Positions 14,001 through 26,420 of a stretch of 64,000 nt of DNA are shown here, one piece after another. Position 1 is the first letter of the stretch. Each line of letters begins with the position of its first letter. The stretch is from Pipra filicauda (taxonomy: Eukaryota; Chordata; Aves; Passeriformes; Pipridae): positions 434,001 to 498,000 of the forward strand of contig NW_024104362.1 of assembly GCF_003945595.2 (NCBI RefSeq). Reading direction: 5' to 3'. The notes below the pieces were generated by a model. It was not told where the DNA came from and searched no databases. It worked only from the letters and a program-made list of their open reading frames with translations. A program made the translations under genes and the position numbers.

Positions 14001-17000
14001 TGATTAGAATGGGCAGGTATACCATTAAAAAAGGTATACTATAGGCATTTATAGAACTCTAATAAAAAGTTATATCCTACTCCTGTGTTTTGCTCTTCTA
14101 CTATGAATATCCAAGGTGAACCAAACAATCCATCCCCTTCAACGAAACCCCAAAGCTTTGCAAATGACATAAGAGGCATTAAAATTCAGATTTTTTTTTC
14201 TTTTTTGTTTTACATAAATAAAAAATTAAGGTCAAGTCAGTTTGTTCTTTCATGCAGCAGGAAAGATCAGTATTAAAAATATTTCTATTTCTGCAACAAA
14301 ATCAATTCTTTCCTTGAAAACTTTACAATCCCTTATTAGGCTTGAATTAAGGTGTATATGTAAGAGCATCATTAACTTCAATGAGAAGTTTCAACTTTTT
14401 TCTAAGCTGAAACGAAGATCAGTACAAAGGCAGCTGGAGATATCACATAACACAGTTACGATGGTGGCCCCTGAAAGTCACCTGAGTTTTAAGGCATAAT
14501 TTAAAATATCAGGGACAGTTTGACTAAGACATCCCTTGTAGACATTTATAGCTCTGAACTATACTGAGTTTTTTGTATACCAAAGTTGAATGACTTAGAA
14601 GTATAAGCACATTAAATCTAGTGGAAAGTGCCATAAATCCTTTGGTATTTACCCTGCAACCATAGGCATAAAAATATCTCTAGTGTTACACTTCATCCTG
14701 ACACTGGAAACTGATACAACACTAAGACATCGGATCTAGTCCATTCTATGTTTTCTTCTTACAACCACCATCCCAAGGAAAGCAGATCTATCCCAGCCCT
14801 TTAGGAACACAGCATAGGTAGTCACCTTGTTCCTACACAGGCCTTCACTTGTTTTGCCTTCCATTCGCCAGCCTCACCAGTGTTCCTGCCTGGGTTGGCC
14901 TCACTTGGACAGGTGACCCCTGCACAAAGCACTAAGTCCCCACTGGAGGCCCGTTCTCCATGTCTGCCGTGGGTTCAGCTGGGCTGCAGCAGCAGAGCCG
15001 CTCGGCAGCTGCTCCCCAAAAACTGCAAAACCCTGTCAGCTTGTCAGGGCATTTATGGGGGATCAGAAAGGCAGCAGCAGAAGGGCATCGGCATTCAAAT
15101 AGCATGCTCTGCAACCTCTTGTTAACAGTGGCATAGGTCATCTCAAAGACCCTCTTAGCAAAAACTTAAATACAGCAGTCACTACAGTGAGATCTGATTT
15201 ATTCCTGAATGGAAAGGATACCCCCACCACAGAACAAATCGCAATGACTTTTCTACTTGTTTGTTTTACATAGTGCTCATCAGGCCACAGATCCGTGAAA
15301 CCAGTGACAACACTAACAGCTGCCACGTCTTTCCACTACTGCTAAGTTTCATCAATACAGGCCAGACCGACTGATCCAGGCTGCAGCCCAAAGAGACTCA
15401 TTTGGCAAGGTTACGTAAGAAATGAGCTGCTGGCCCGGCTGCTTCATTTTTGTTTATCCACACAAATTAAAAAGTGTGGTCATGCGTAAGTTAATCAATA
15501 GCAGAAAAGAGCTATCCCCACTTTTTATGCCAGTTGGCCTATTTGTTGCTCTCAATTTAAAAAGCAGCAATAAAAAGGCCACAAAACAGAAGATGTGTTG
15601 GATGAGTGGAGGATGGCGACCAGCTGGAGAATGAGCCAGAGCATGACGTCCATTGCTGTGCATTTCCCGGAACTCAAGTATAAAATTGGCAAAAGCTACA
15701 GATAAACCTCAAGTCAGCAATATACATTAAGACTTTTTGCAATGAAATAGAGTGAAGCCCTGGACAAAGCAAAATAAACTTTAAAAAAAGAAGGTAACTA
15801 AAAAGTATGAAGAAAAATATGCAAAGGCACTCTCTTTCAAGAATGTACCAAAAGAAAATAAAAATCTCTGACAATACCACCAAGAATGTCATACACACTG
15901 TTTAAAAGTTTACAGAGAAAAAGGGCATTTGGATCTAGCAGTCATCCTTTCAAAAATCATGAAAAAATGGTCTCAGAATTTGCCAATTACACATTTTGAA
16001 TTTCTAACATAATTTCTTACTTAATATTCATGAGAGTGTTGTGCAATACTTCCTCCCAATTTACAAGCTAAGATTAAAACAAACACAAACAACAAATTCT
16101 TCAGCATATCTCCAGGCTTTTCATTTAACAACTCTGTGTCATGGTATACCCAAAACAGAAATTTGCCGATGCTACTTAAAATTTCCCAATAAGTTTAAAA
16201 AAAAAAAAAAAAAAGTCAGTGCCTGCAGGAGGTGGCCATTATATATTAAAAAAGAAGTTGCAGGCTGTTATACTGTGGACTCATGCCTAATATGCATTAA
16301 CTATGTCCATTACAGCTAATTTTCACAGCCATTTGGTATCCTGACAGCTTACTCTGAAGTCTGAGATCATTACGATGCCAGCCCCATGCTAGCCTTACGT
16401 AATACTGTCTGTATCTGTGTAACCTTTTTCAGCAACGAAGAATTACTTTATTCTAAGGCACAGTGTTCTTCAACCGTTTAAAAAAAACATTGAAATGGGG
16501 GGGAAAGGGATTGTTTGGTCCAAAGCCCAGTTAATCGAGATGGAATGTCTCTTGGTGCTCACATCTGACCTCAGGGTTTTTCAGGATTTCACTGGTCTCC
16601 CTGGTGATAGTTGCTATGAGCACTTTCAGTGTGTGTCATGAGAAATACTTGAAAAGAAATTTTCACTGCTTTCACACAGTCCTTTTAACCTTAGCTGTAT
16701 TTACTTTTATCAATGTTGTTACCCATAAAAAATAAGTTGTAAAATTCTTCTAATGTTTGCTCTCATTCCTTTGGGAATCCAAGCACTGGACAGCATTTGC
16801 CTCCTCCTGCCACATTGAGCCATTTTAAAACCTTTCAAGATGAAAAGACTTTTTCAAAACTTGCACTCCATGGAATGAGCTTGAGAAGATGAAAGTGTCT
16901 TGTCCTCTTAAAAGGCTCAAACCAGGTAAAACACAACTAGATGTGATGCAAAGTAAACTAAAGCCATAAAGCCATGTTCATCAGCCTCAAATACTGGGCC

Positions 17001-18041
17001 CTAAGAATCTCATTATATTTTATGAATATGAACAAGTTGAATTTCACTGTGTGAGGGACCACAATAAATCATATTGGATTCTCTTTCCTTTTACTCATTT
17101 GAAATACCAGCATTTTCTATGTTTTAAGTCATATAGTCATCCAACATGCAAACGAAATGCTTCTTTATAAACCTTAGAAGATAAAACCGTCTTATTTAAT
17201 GTTTGCTCTGTAATACCAAGGCAGTCAGGTCCTGTTGTCGAAGTAGTGCAGGGTGTATACTTATGCGTGGTATGTTTTGAGCAGTTAAACCTGTTTGAAT
17301 CCATTTGACAAAAACAAACACTGCAGTTCAATATAACAACTTCCCCTTCCTTTTTGTTTTGCTTTATCTCCTGAATATTTCTAAAGAAAGTTCAAGTTTA
17401 ATACTTGAAAAGCACACAAAACCTACACTCGTTTATGCTTCTTGGTGTGCTAGTAAAGAAAAATTAGCTGGTTATTAAAAACAGTCAACAACTGCAACCT
17501 AATCAAAATTGGTTGGAACATCAGAAACTGACGCAAATACACAAAAGATGGACTTTCAGAGGGCTTGGGAAACATGATGAAGGTCATAATGTTCAAAAAA
17601 CACTACGGTAAAATTCCTCTGGCAGCAGTAGAAATACATTCAGCTGTATTAAGATGCATTAGACATGTGCTTAAAAGCTTTCTGGCAAACTTAAGTCAAA
17701 ACCAAATTTTATATTGAGTGGCAAAGCTCAAGTTTTTCCTATAAAAGATTGGTTTAAATGCAATCTTCTTTGTTGGAAGAGAGCCTGAATAAAATCTGAC
17801 ACTTCAAGCTGAAAATATCTGGATTTAAAATGGAACTGTAATTCTCAAGGAACTGTAATTCAAGTGCTTTATGCTTTCCACTACTGTCTAATGGACAACT
17901 TCAACTGGGATACACTTCAATTCCTAAAGGAAAACCAAATGGCAGCTTGAATATTTTTTCACTTTCACACTGCAGAGTAGAAAACAAGGGAAAACACTAG
18001 TGTTATCCTCAGCTGCCTAATGGAAAGGCATACATACAGAA
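11059..18041. other. Intron sequence without recognised features
   Basis: AT-rich sequence with a poly-A at 16197. A GC-richer patch at about 14860-15110 holds overlapping short frames on both strands but no splice-bounded coding signal I could support. Confidence 0.6.
16197..16214. repeat. Poly-A run (18 A)
   Basis: Uninterrupted A homopolymer. No retroposed gene sequence was recognised to its left, so it is treated as a simple repeat. Confidence 0.9.
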
Positions 18042-18330
18042 GGCAGGCTCTGGTATTCCCAGAGGTGCAGAGTGATGGGGGAGACCCAGTAGATACAAAC
18101 TACATGACAGAAAATTCTGATTAGCTGCAAGGAAAAAGTTTTCTCTGTGATGGTGGTCAAACAAGGGAACAGGTTGCTTAGAGAGATAGTGAACTCTCCA
18201 TTCTTGGACAGCTGTAAAGCTCAAGTGCAAACAGCCTTGAGCAATCTCATCTAAGGGGCTTCTAGGAACACGCAAGACTAGATGGCCTCCAGACATAGCT
18301 CCCAACCTAAATTATACCACAATTCTATAC
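18042..18330 (+). mobile_element. CR1 3' end, diverged
   Basis: The recognisable CR1 order is present: GGGAACAGGTTGCTTAGAGA, then a diverged copy of the 'gtggagtctccatccttgg' region, CCTTGAGCAATCTCATCTAA, GACTAGATGGCCTCC, then CCCAACCTAAATTATAC and a degenerate ATTCTATA end. Divergence is greater than in the copies near 31-34 kb, suggesting an older insertion. The minus-strand open frame here (18009-18305) is just CR1 antisense. Confidence 0.8.
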
Positions 18331-20289
18331 AGGGACTGAGAAATAAACTGCCTGTTCACAAGCAAAGTGTACACACAACTTCTCCACATACACCTACTTC
18401 TCAATAAATAATTTTGCTACACAATCACAGTCAAAATAAAATTAACTGGACTGAACTCTTCCTTGGATTGTAGATAGTGTCCTGGACAAGTAAGAATTTT
18501 GTTCAAATGAACAAAATCATACACTAAACTCATCTGGAAAGAACAAAAATAATTCTCCAAATAAAAATGCTCAATATTGTTGTGCACACGATTTGCCCAT
18601 ATCAGGAGGACACCTAGACCTCCCTGAGAGTTCTGTAAAGGTAATGACTGTTAACTATGCTTACTTGAAATGCACTGGGGCAGATTAAAAGCTTTTTTTA
18701 ACATTTTTAATATTGACAAGGTCAAGAGCCACCGACTCATGCTGCTACGTGTATTACACTTTCGAAGAAGTGTTATCCAAAAACACAAGCACAATCAGAT
18801 CAGCCTAACAAAACTCAAGGTAAAAATCTTTGCCTCTGTTCATGTAAAAATGTTTGTGCAGGAACGTAGGACAGTTTTAGGATTTAGGAAGAAAATTCTT
18901 CCAGAATAAAAACATGAATGTATTCATATTAAAGTAATATGTATTCTAAGTTTTACTATTCCAGTATGTAATCAACATACTGCAAATACCAGCAAAATTA
19001 CTTAATGGGAGGCCAATTTAGAAGAAAAAAAAGTTAAAAGGAAAGCCCAACTGCTCCCTGAAGATCTATCCGAAGAGGTCCTTCCCATTTCTATTATAAA
19101 GCAGTATTTTCAGGCAATTTGGTCAAATGCTAAGAACACCAAGAAAAGTCGTTTTAAGAAACCTGTCAAGCAAGTGACCTTACTGAAGTACAGAAACACT
19201 GAGAAAACATGCTCTCTTAAAAAAAAATAAAATTTAGCTTTTGAATTGGTGGCATTTTTCACAGTAAAAGGCTTTCTAGCGTTTCAAATACCTGTTTTCA
19301 TCCCTGAACCGAACATTCTCTTCCTAGTAAGGAATTAAACGCAGCATGTCAGAACTATATAATGTTCATAGGGCACACACATTTTTTTCAGTTGGTGGTT
19401 GAAGACCTTGCGAGTTGGTAGATGCTTCCCATGATACAGATCACCACTGTTCACACTGGACACTTCTAACGAGGGCTAATAATTGTCTAATTCCCTCCGA
19501 ATCCCATGCATGCTCCATACTTAAAATGTCCAGGAAGAATGGACGCCACTTCAGTCATTCCTTCTACACAATCTCAATTGCTGACTTCAGCTACACACAC
19601 TTTCCCATTTCCCTCCCCAGCCACTTGTTCCCAGGTTATCTAGAATCACCTTCACACCAAAGTGATTCCACTTCTTTTGTACAGTTTCAGGTATGCCACC
19701 TTCATTATGAGATAGACTACAATCACATACAGTGTTCAAGAAGTTCTGCACTGTGGTTTATATAGCAAACTCTTTCTGATATGTAGCATACTATTAAACC
19801 TGGAACACTTACAGAAAACACATTAAGCCAGAGCCAAAGTTTAACAGCATAATCCATGGTTTAATTCATAGTCTGTTATGTATTTTACCCTTTCTGTTGC
19901 TCCTTTTAATATGCCTTTGATTGTTTCCTCATTTTTATCTACTTCCTTTCTGAAATATTATAGTGGGAAATGAGGGGTTTTTTGGGAGGCCTTTTCATTT
20001 TTTAATGAGAAAACTGAATTAAAACACATTACATCATCTATTACAACTCTTCAGTATATAAATTGTGAATGAATGAATGAAGCCCCAGGACAAAATCAGA
20101 TTTTTTCTTGTGGGTTCTCCAATGATATTTGATCTGTTTTTTGATGAAGACTATAAAACCCTAATGACATTCTTCCAAATATCTGGTTTTGCTTTTTGAA
20201 TCAAATCATAGGAGATAAATACATGTTCTTTGCACCTGAGAAGGAACTATTGGTAAACTATTTTATTCATTCTACACGTTACAAGAGTT
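18331..20289. other. Intron sequence without recognised features
   Basis: AT-rich unique sequence between two CR1 copies; a 116-codon frame at 19415-19765 has no recognisable domain. Confidence 0.6.
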
Positions 20290-20715
20290 CACAAAAGTTC
20301 CAACACTTGAAAACCCTTTTGATGGTGAAATTTTTCCTGATATCCAATCTAAACCTCCCCTGGCGCAACTTGAAGCCGTTTCCTCTTGTCCTATTGCTTG
20401 TTACTTGGGAGAAGCGACTGACCTCTGCCTTGCTACATCCTCCTGTCAGGTAGTTATAGGGAAATATAAGGTTCCCTCTGAGCCTCCTTTTCTCCAGGCT
20501 AAACAACCCCCACTCCCCCCACCCACTCTTCATAATACTTACGCTCCAGACTCTTCACCAGCTTTGTTGCTGTTCTCTGGACACACTTCAGGACCTCAAT
20601 GTCCTTCTTGTAGCAAAGGGTCCAGAACTGAACACAGGATTCGAGGTGCAGCCTCACCAGTGCCAAGTCCAGAGGGACAATCACTGCCCTAGTCCGGCTG
20701 GCCACACTACTTCTG
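20290..20715 (-). mobile_element. CR1 fragment (end of reverse transcriptase and start of 3' UTR)
   Basis: On the plus strand the CR1 antisense signature is clear: ATCCAATCTAAACCTCCCCT, CTTCCTCTTGTCCTATTGC-like sequence, CAGGCTAAACAACCCC, CCAGACTCTTCACCAGCTTT, GACCTCAATGTCCTTCTTGT and TGGCCACACTACTTCTG. On the minus strand it encodes the conserved end of CR1 ORF2 (for example [15 protein letters not shown]) and then the 3' UTR. The usual last ~150 bases of the 3' tail are missing, and the 5' side stops abruptly near 20715. This is the only CR1 copy in the intron lying in the same direction as SRGAP1. Confidence 0.88.
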
Positions 20716-22567
20716 GTATGTTTCCAGGATACCTCCAACTTTTTGCCTATAGCAGTGGCGCTCCAGATATTCCTCCAGTAGAGAAAACCTTCTGGAGAAA
20801 GAAGTGTTAAGTTCCATAGCTTGTAGGCATTCCTGTACCCAGGAGGTTGCAGGAGGTGCAGTCGGGCATACAACTGGATGTTGCTTGTAATTACCATCTG
20901 CCCAAGTGCAGGTGTCTCGCACATATATCTGCCTCTGTGATAGGATGCGTGTCTGGCACATGATGGCAGAGCCTTAGCATTCTGGTGGCAGCAGAAGGGA
21001 AACACGTCCCTTGGGACAGAAGGAACCACAGTGTCATCTGTGACAACTAACTGTGGCCTGCAGCCTACCCTTCCACCTGGTCCAAAAGAGAAGGTGAAAG
21101 ATGCAAGCTGTGGACTCTGGGAATTATTGCTTTGGTAAAATGACAACTCCTAAACCAGAGCATTTCTAGAAGAAAGTTTTGCATCTCCTTTAACCAAGCA
21201 ATCTACCAGAAGATGTTGTCCTCCCTGAATATAATTAAAACTTTCTCTTCTCCAAGGAGTCCACATGTACCTTGTGACTCCAGCCTGCCAAAGATGTTCT
21301 GGCACCTGACAGGCACCAGTTCCCTGGGGAGACACAGGGAACACTTTACTCCGTGTCATGGCTTCAACATAACATCATCAATCTGACCAGAAAGACAAAT
21401 CTGGTAACATCTGTGACCAGTTGCACCTGCCATTTGTTATTTATCGAAGTGTGTGTGTGTGTAGGACCTTGCAGAATTTACTGGGGCACCCAACAGTGAA
21501 ATTGGAAATGAGTATAAGAGGATGATCCTGGTCTACTTAAAAAAAATCAAAATGAAAGTCCTGAGTCTCTAGGTTGATTAGCAATTGTTTTCATTGACAG
21601 TAGCAATAACAATTCAGTAAAAATGCAAAGAAAATACAAAGTATTATCCTAAAGAAGCAATGAAATCCTTATCAGGTGCTCCCACATCAAAGATTTCCTG
21701 CTCAGTAATACATATTTTCCTATTCTGCATGTGCACAACACACACATCATGGTGGATACACAAAAATACTTCTCCTTCCTCACTTCATCTATTATTCAAC
21801 AAAATATTCTCCAGTTTTAATTTTGGCAGTGTGTCCTTACTAATCCCTATATGGCAACACAGAGATATTTTCTTGTCTTCCACTTATCATATGTAAGTAC
21901 CTGCAGAAAACACAAATGCAACTGCTAATAGACTGACATGTTTATTAATTTTTCTGTTTACAAGCAACATGAACCAATCATTGCCACTACAAAGTACAAA
22001 TAATGATTTTACATTTTCAAATTGAAAAGGCTTAAAATTAAATTTAAAATATTTATTGTCTTCTTTCATCTGTGTCTATTCTACAGTGTTGTTAAGTGCC
22101 TCTTTCCTTTGCAGATAACTGTGCTAGTGTACCTTTCCCAGATGGGCAACAGTGATAAACTGTTTAACAAGCAAGCAGACAAGTCACTCTCAGACCGGCT
22201 TCTTGGGCTTCCACCAAGATTTATTTTGTCTTCAAACAAGTGAGGAAAAAATACAAAGAAAGGTGAGCTGGAATAATATTCAGTATCTGCCCTTCAGCAT
22301 CTTCACAGCAAACATTAAACATAATTGCCCAGTTGGTCTGATACCCAGAAAGGCCAGTACACGTCCCACCTTCCCCTTCACAGCCTTTGGGCATGCAGCC
22401 TTCAGCAGGCATCCACACAAATGATGTCAAGAAAATGCTGATACAGCACACTTACCATATGAATCCCAAGTACACTAGATTATTTTTTTAACTGGTTTTC
22501 TGTGTTACCACAAACATAGTAAAAGAAAACCATATGTTTAAAATGCCATCATCATACTATAAATCTC

Positions 22568-22608
22568 ATATATATATTTAAATATATATATATAAAATCA
22601 CACACACA
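22568..22608. repeat. AT microsatellite-like tract with CA end
   Basis: Alternating TA/AT sequence followed by a short CACACACA stretch. Confidence 0.8.
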
Positions 22609-23978
22609 AAGGAATATATGTATTAAGTATCAAAAGAAATTGTGGGTACTGTTTCTGAGTAACCAAATGCCACACAGGAAGGTCACCATGGTAATATGGA
22701 ATCCAATGTTTAATTCACAATCTGCAGATGCAAAGCCATTCTTCACAACTCATTCATTAAGCAGTACTGAAAGAAAGGCCAACAACCAGCATAATAAGTG
22801 CTGATGTTATACACAAATTTAGTGCATGTGGTAAACAGTAAATAGCAGAACTTCCCTTTAAACCAGTAGGACACACACAGACTTATACACACTGTGTAGT
22901 TTCAGATATCTCACTTAAGGTCATGGAGTTGATAAAACCCGATCTCATTGTTGCTAATGGCAAATTGTCACTTTAAAACTACTTTAATTCCTTAAAGGCA
23001 GGTACAGAGCAAATTATCACACTATTTTAGTACACAATTGCAAAACTTTACACTAAAGTCAAATTGTAATTCAGATAAGAGTATGCCAAGCTGTGCCTGG
23101 CACTGCTTGCAGAATTTCAAAAGAATTGTCAGTCAGAAGCCCAGGAGCTGTAAATGGAAACACAGGCTACTTGTATGTTCTGAACACAGCTAAGTTTTAG
23201 TTAAATGGAAAGGTTCAGAAAACACAGCATACGTGCACTAGGTGCTTTCTCACAGACCAGGTACAACCTGCTGCTCAGATTTAGCTGCAATATTATAAGT
23301 GACTGGCAAGTAAGAGAAATTGTAGCCTGAGATAAGCAGTGCTTGGCAGACTCATAAATACTGGATTTTAGTTTTGGTTGTTCTGTGCAAATCGATAAAT
23401 ACTGTTTAGAAGAGGTTATTCACCTGGTGAACAGATATGTCTAGAGACCAAAGAAACAGGAAGCATGGAAATGGTACCCAAGCTAGTAAGACCCTTGGAA
23501 AGGTTGAGAAAACTTTATTCCTCTCAATGAAGTACTTCTAGGACTTACCATAAGTTGCCAAACAATTCCTGCTGGGCCAACACACCTACAGTCTCGCTAA
23601 ACAGTGTATGCTACTATCCTCTCCCAGAGTACAACATGCAGTATGATATGAAAACCAAAGGTGAAAAGTCCTTTAGAGGAAAAGTTGAAAGACACTACCT
23701 CTATTCTCAAATGTGCTGCAAGATATACAGTACTTTTAAATTGTTGTCACTTTAAAAGCCTGTGACACCTTGTGTTCCAAGTAAGATATATTTTTAAAAT
23801 CTATACTACTTTTCTCTATGCAACTCCAAATAGTTGCATATGTGTATATCTATGTATATATCTATGTTATAGTGAACTCAAAATAAAAAAGATAAAATTC
23901 CCTCTGCAACTACCCAACTCCAGTAATAAGTAGAACACTTTTCCAAATGATTATCCAGGGACAATCTGGGGATTGTGG

Positions 23979-24020
23979 AAAGAGAGAGCGGGAGTGAGCA
24001 AGAGAGCGAGAGAGGAAAAA
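23979..24020. repeat. GA-rich low-complexity tract
   Basis: Almost pure purine run of GAGAGC/GAGAG units on the plus strand, broken by a TGAGCA. Confidence 0.8.
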
Positions 24021-26378
24021 CTGTATCACATTTTGTTTAGAAGTGCCTTTAAATTCTGCCTTATTTAACAGATCATTCAATTCAGTGGAAACGTTCTCAG
24101 CTACAAGTTCTATTTGCTTCTGCAAACTGTTTACAGACCCATCTGTCTGTAGTGACTCCAGAATACCATTCTATTTTTTCAAGATAAGTACACAATTGAA
24201 ATATATGTAAAGCAGCACAGAAGGAAGTCCTCATGTAAAACATACAGAAAAATTCCTTAATGGTTTGCCTCTTATGATTTTGCTTTGATATTAAAATATT
24301 CAATCAATTAAATGAGACATATGAGATCCAAGTATCCCCTCAGTAACGTACAAATGAAAATCCCAACTCAAGTAAAGACTGAACTGCAGAGACATCATAT
24401 AGAAACAGCTGATGTGATAGGCTGGTATGTGTAACACGAAAACATGGCAAAAGGGTGTGCGCTAAAAAGCGGGTTGAGTCCATCCATACAGGCCTTTTGC
24501 ATATACCATCTGTTGGCTCTCATGACGCTGGGGGCCTGCAGTACTAGGCTATGAATACTCTGGAAGAAAATGAAGAAGCACACCGACTCTACCAAGCAGA
24601 ACTGCTGTAGGTGTGCCATGAGATGACTTCTTCTCCTTTGAAAAAGAGCTCTTTAAGCTATGGTGTCTCAGAATTGCGAGAGAGAAGCAGAACTATTCCA
24701 GGTGTAAAAAAACTTTTGCTTCTTAGACAAAAAAAAAATATGCATGGGCATGAGCCCAAGCAAATCCAAATGACAGTAAAGTAATACAAATAATATCACT
24801 TGGAGTAAAAGTAAAAACTATAGAGGAATTAATCACTCTCCACTGTGAACGCCGTAGTTGAGCAGAAGACTTACAGAGAGTACACACCACCAACCTGAGT
24901 CAGTAAACACACTCTTACCCATATTTCATGACGACAGCAGACCACAATTTGGACTAAAGGAAGAACAAAAAGGTGTTAACAACTTAAAAGCACTGAACCC
25001 AAGCCAAGAAGTACCAAGGAGGCCTGGGTTTGACCATTAAGACAGCATAGTCAGAAGGCTGCTTGGTCAGCTTGGCTCTGAAGAAAAGCGAGCCTGCATG
25101 GTGCCACGACACAGGGTGAGCACATCTGGATGACTTGCCATTAAGTACACGCAGGACATGAGGAAAAGGTACAGGCTGTTAGCTCAGTCTCTGAAGATCT
25201 ACTGTAATGTTCGGTGATTATATTTTAACTAGGAGTAAAAATATATGCACTCTATCCTAATAAAATCCATTGCATAATTCCAACCTTCACTGCAGTTATG
25301 GCAGGAAGCTCTGATTTTACCAGTCAAACCCAATGAAACACTACCAGGAAGATAATGTTGCAAATGAGCAGCAGACAAGAAAAACACTGGGAATTTTATT
25401 TAACTAAAGTGTTACAAAATGAAGCTAAATTTAAGGAAAAATAAATATTTTCAATCCTCTTCAGATTCAGCCATGTTTTTAGAGGCAAAATCCAAATGCT
25501 CCGTGTCTTTCCAAACTCATCATCTATTAATTCTGAATCAAGCAAAAAGCCTACAACCAAAAGTCACTACAGTCTAATTCAATATATGTATTATTTTTCT
25601 CACCTTCAGTAAGGTGGAATTTTTAATTGCACAACTCTTCTTTTATGAGAGTTTAAAAGTGTAACCAGGTTATGTATAGGCCTTATTGTGTTAAAGGGAA
25701 AAAAATTTGCCTCGCAGTCATCGTGGCATCACAATGTATCCATTAGCAATTGATGATTTTAGCTTTTAGCAGTCACTATAGCCATAGCAATTCATGACGC
25801 TGACCTCTGTTTTTCTGAATGAATTAAGAGGAAGAGAAAAATGTGGCTTCCACTAAGCTTCCATTCCAGCACAGGAAATTCTGTGTGGTTAGATACAGCA
25901 TGTGTCGTGCTCAGAGATTTCATTCTACTCCCCTTTAAAAAGCCAACATGAGCAGCATGTCACAGGAAATTCTTCCTTATTTTCAGTAGTTCATAGGATA
26001 AGGCTTCTTTGGAAACAAGGTCAGCATGAATAGAGCATTGCTCCCTTATCGCTGCTAAGCAGCTGCGTTGAGGATGCGAGACACAACGCTGGACCCTGTC
26101 CCTGAATACCTCTTTTCATAAACTTTAAGCATATGCAGCTCAAGCAGTTAGAAGTTCCTTTGTGCTTTTTCATTTTAAGATTTTTATATCACACACTTTC
26201 AAAAAATATTTTTTAAAAAAATGTACTGAGCAACTTTAAACTCCACCTTAAAAAAAAATTAAAAAAATTAAATTTCCAACTACTTTCAAACAGCACCACA
26301 CAGCAAGGCTGACAAAATTAAAGCACAGAGGTTTGGCCATCTCTTCAGGAAGCGTGGGGCTCAATTCCAGCTCCCATT

Positions 26379-26420
26379 GCAATGTACCACTTTCAAGGTG
26401 CAATGTATTGCTTTCAAGGT
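26379..26420. repeat. 21-bp tandem duplication, diverged
   Basis: GCAATGTACCACTTTCAAGG at 26379 recurs as GCAATGTATTGCTTTCAAGG at 26400, three mismatches. Confidence 0.75.

Noticed and set aside
18009..18305. 98-codon minus-strand frame
   Set aside because: Antisense of a CR1 3' end.
23979..24020. CRISPR-like or functional repeat array
   Set aside because: Simple GA-rich low-complexity DNA in a bird intron; no repeat-spacer structure.
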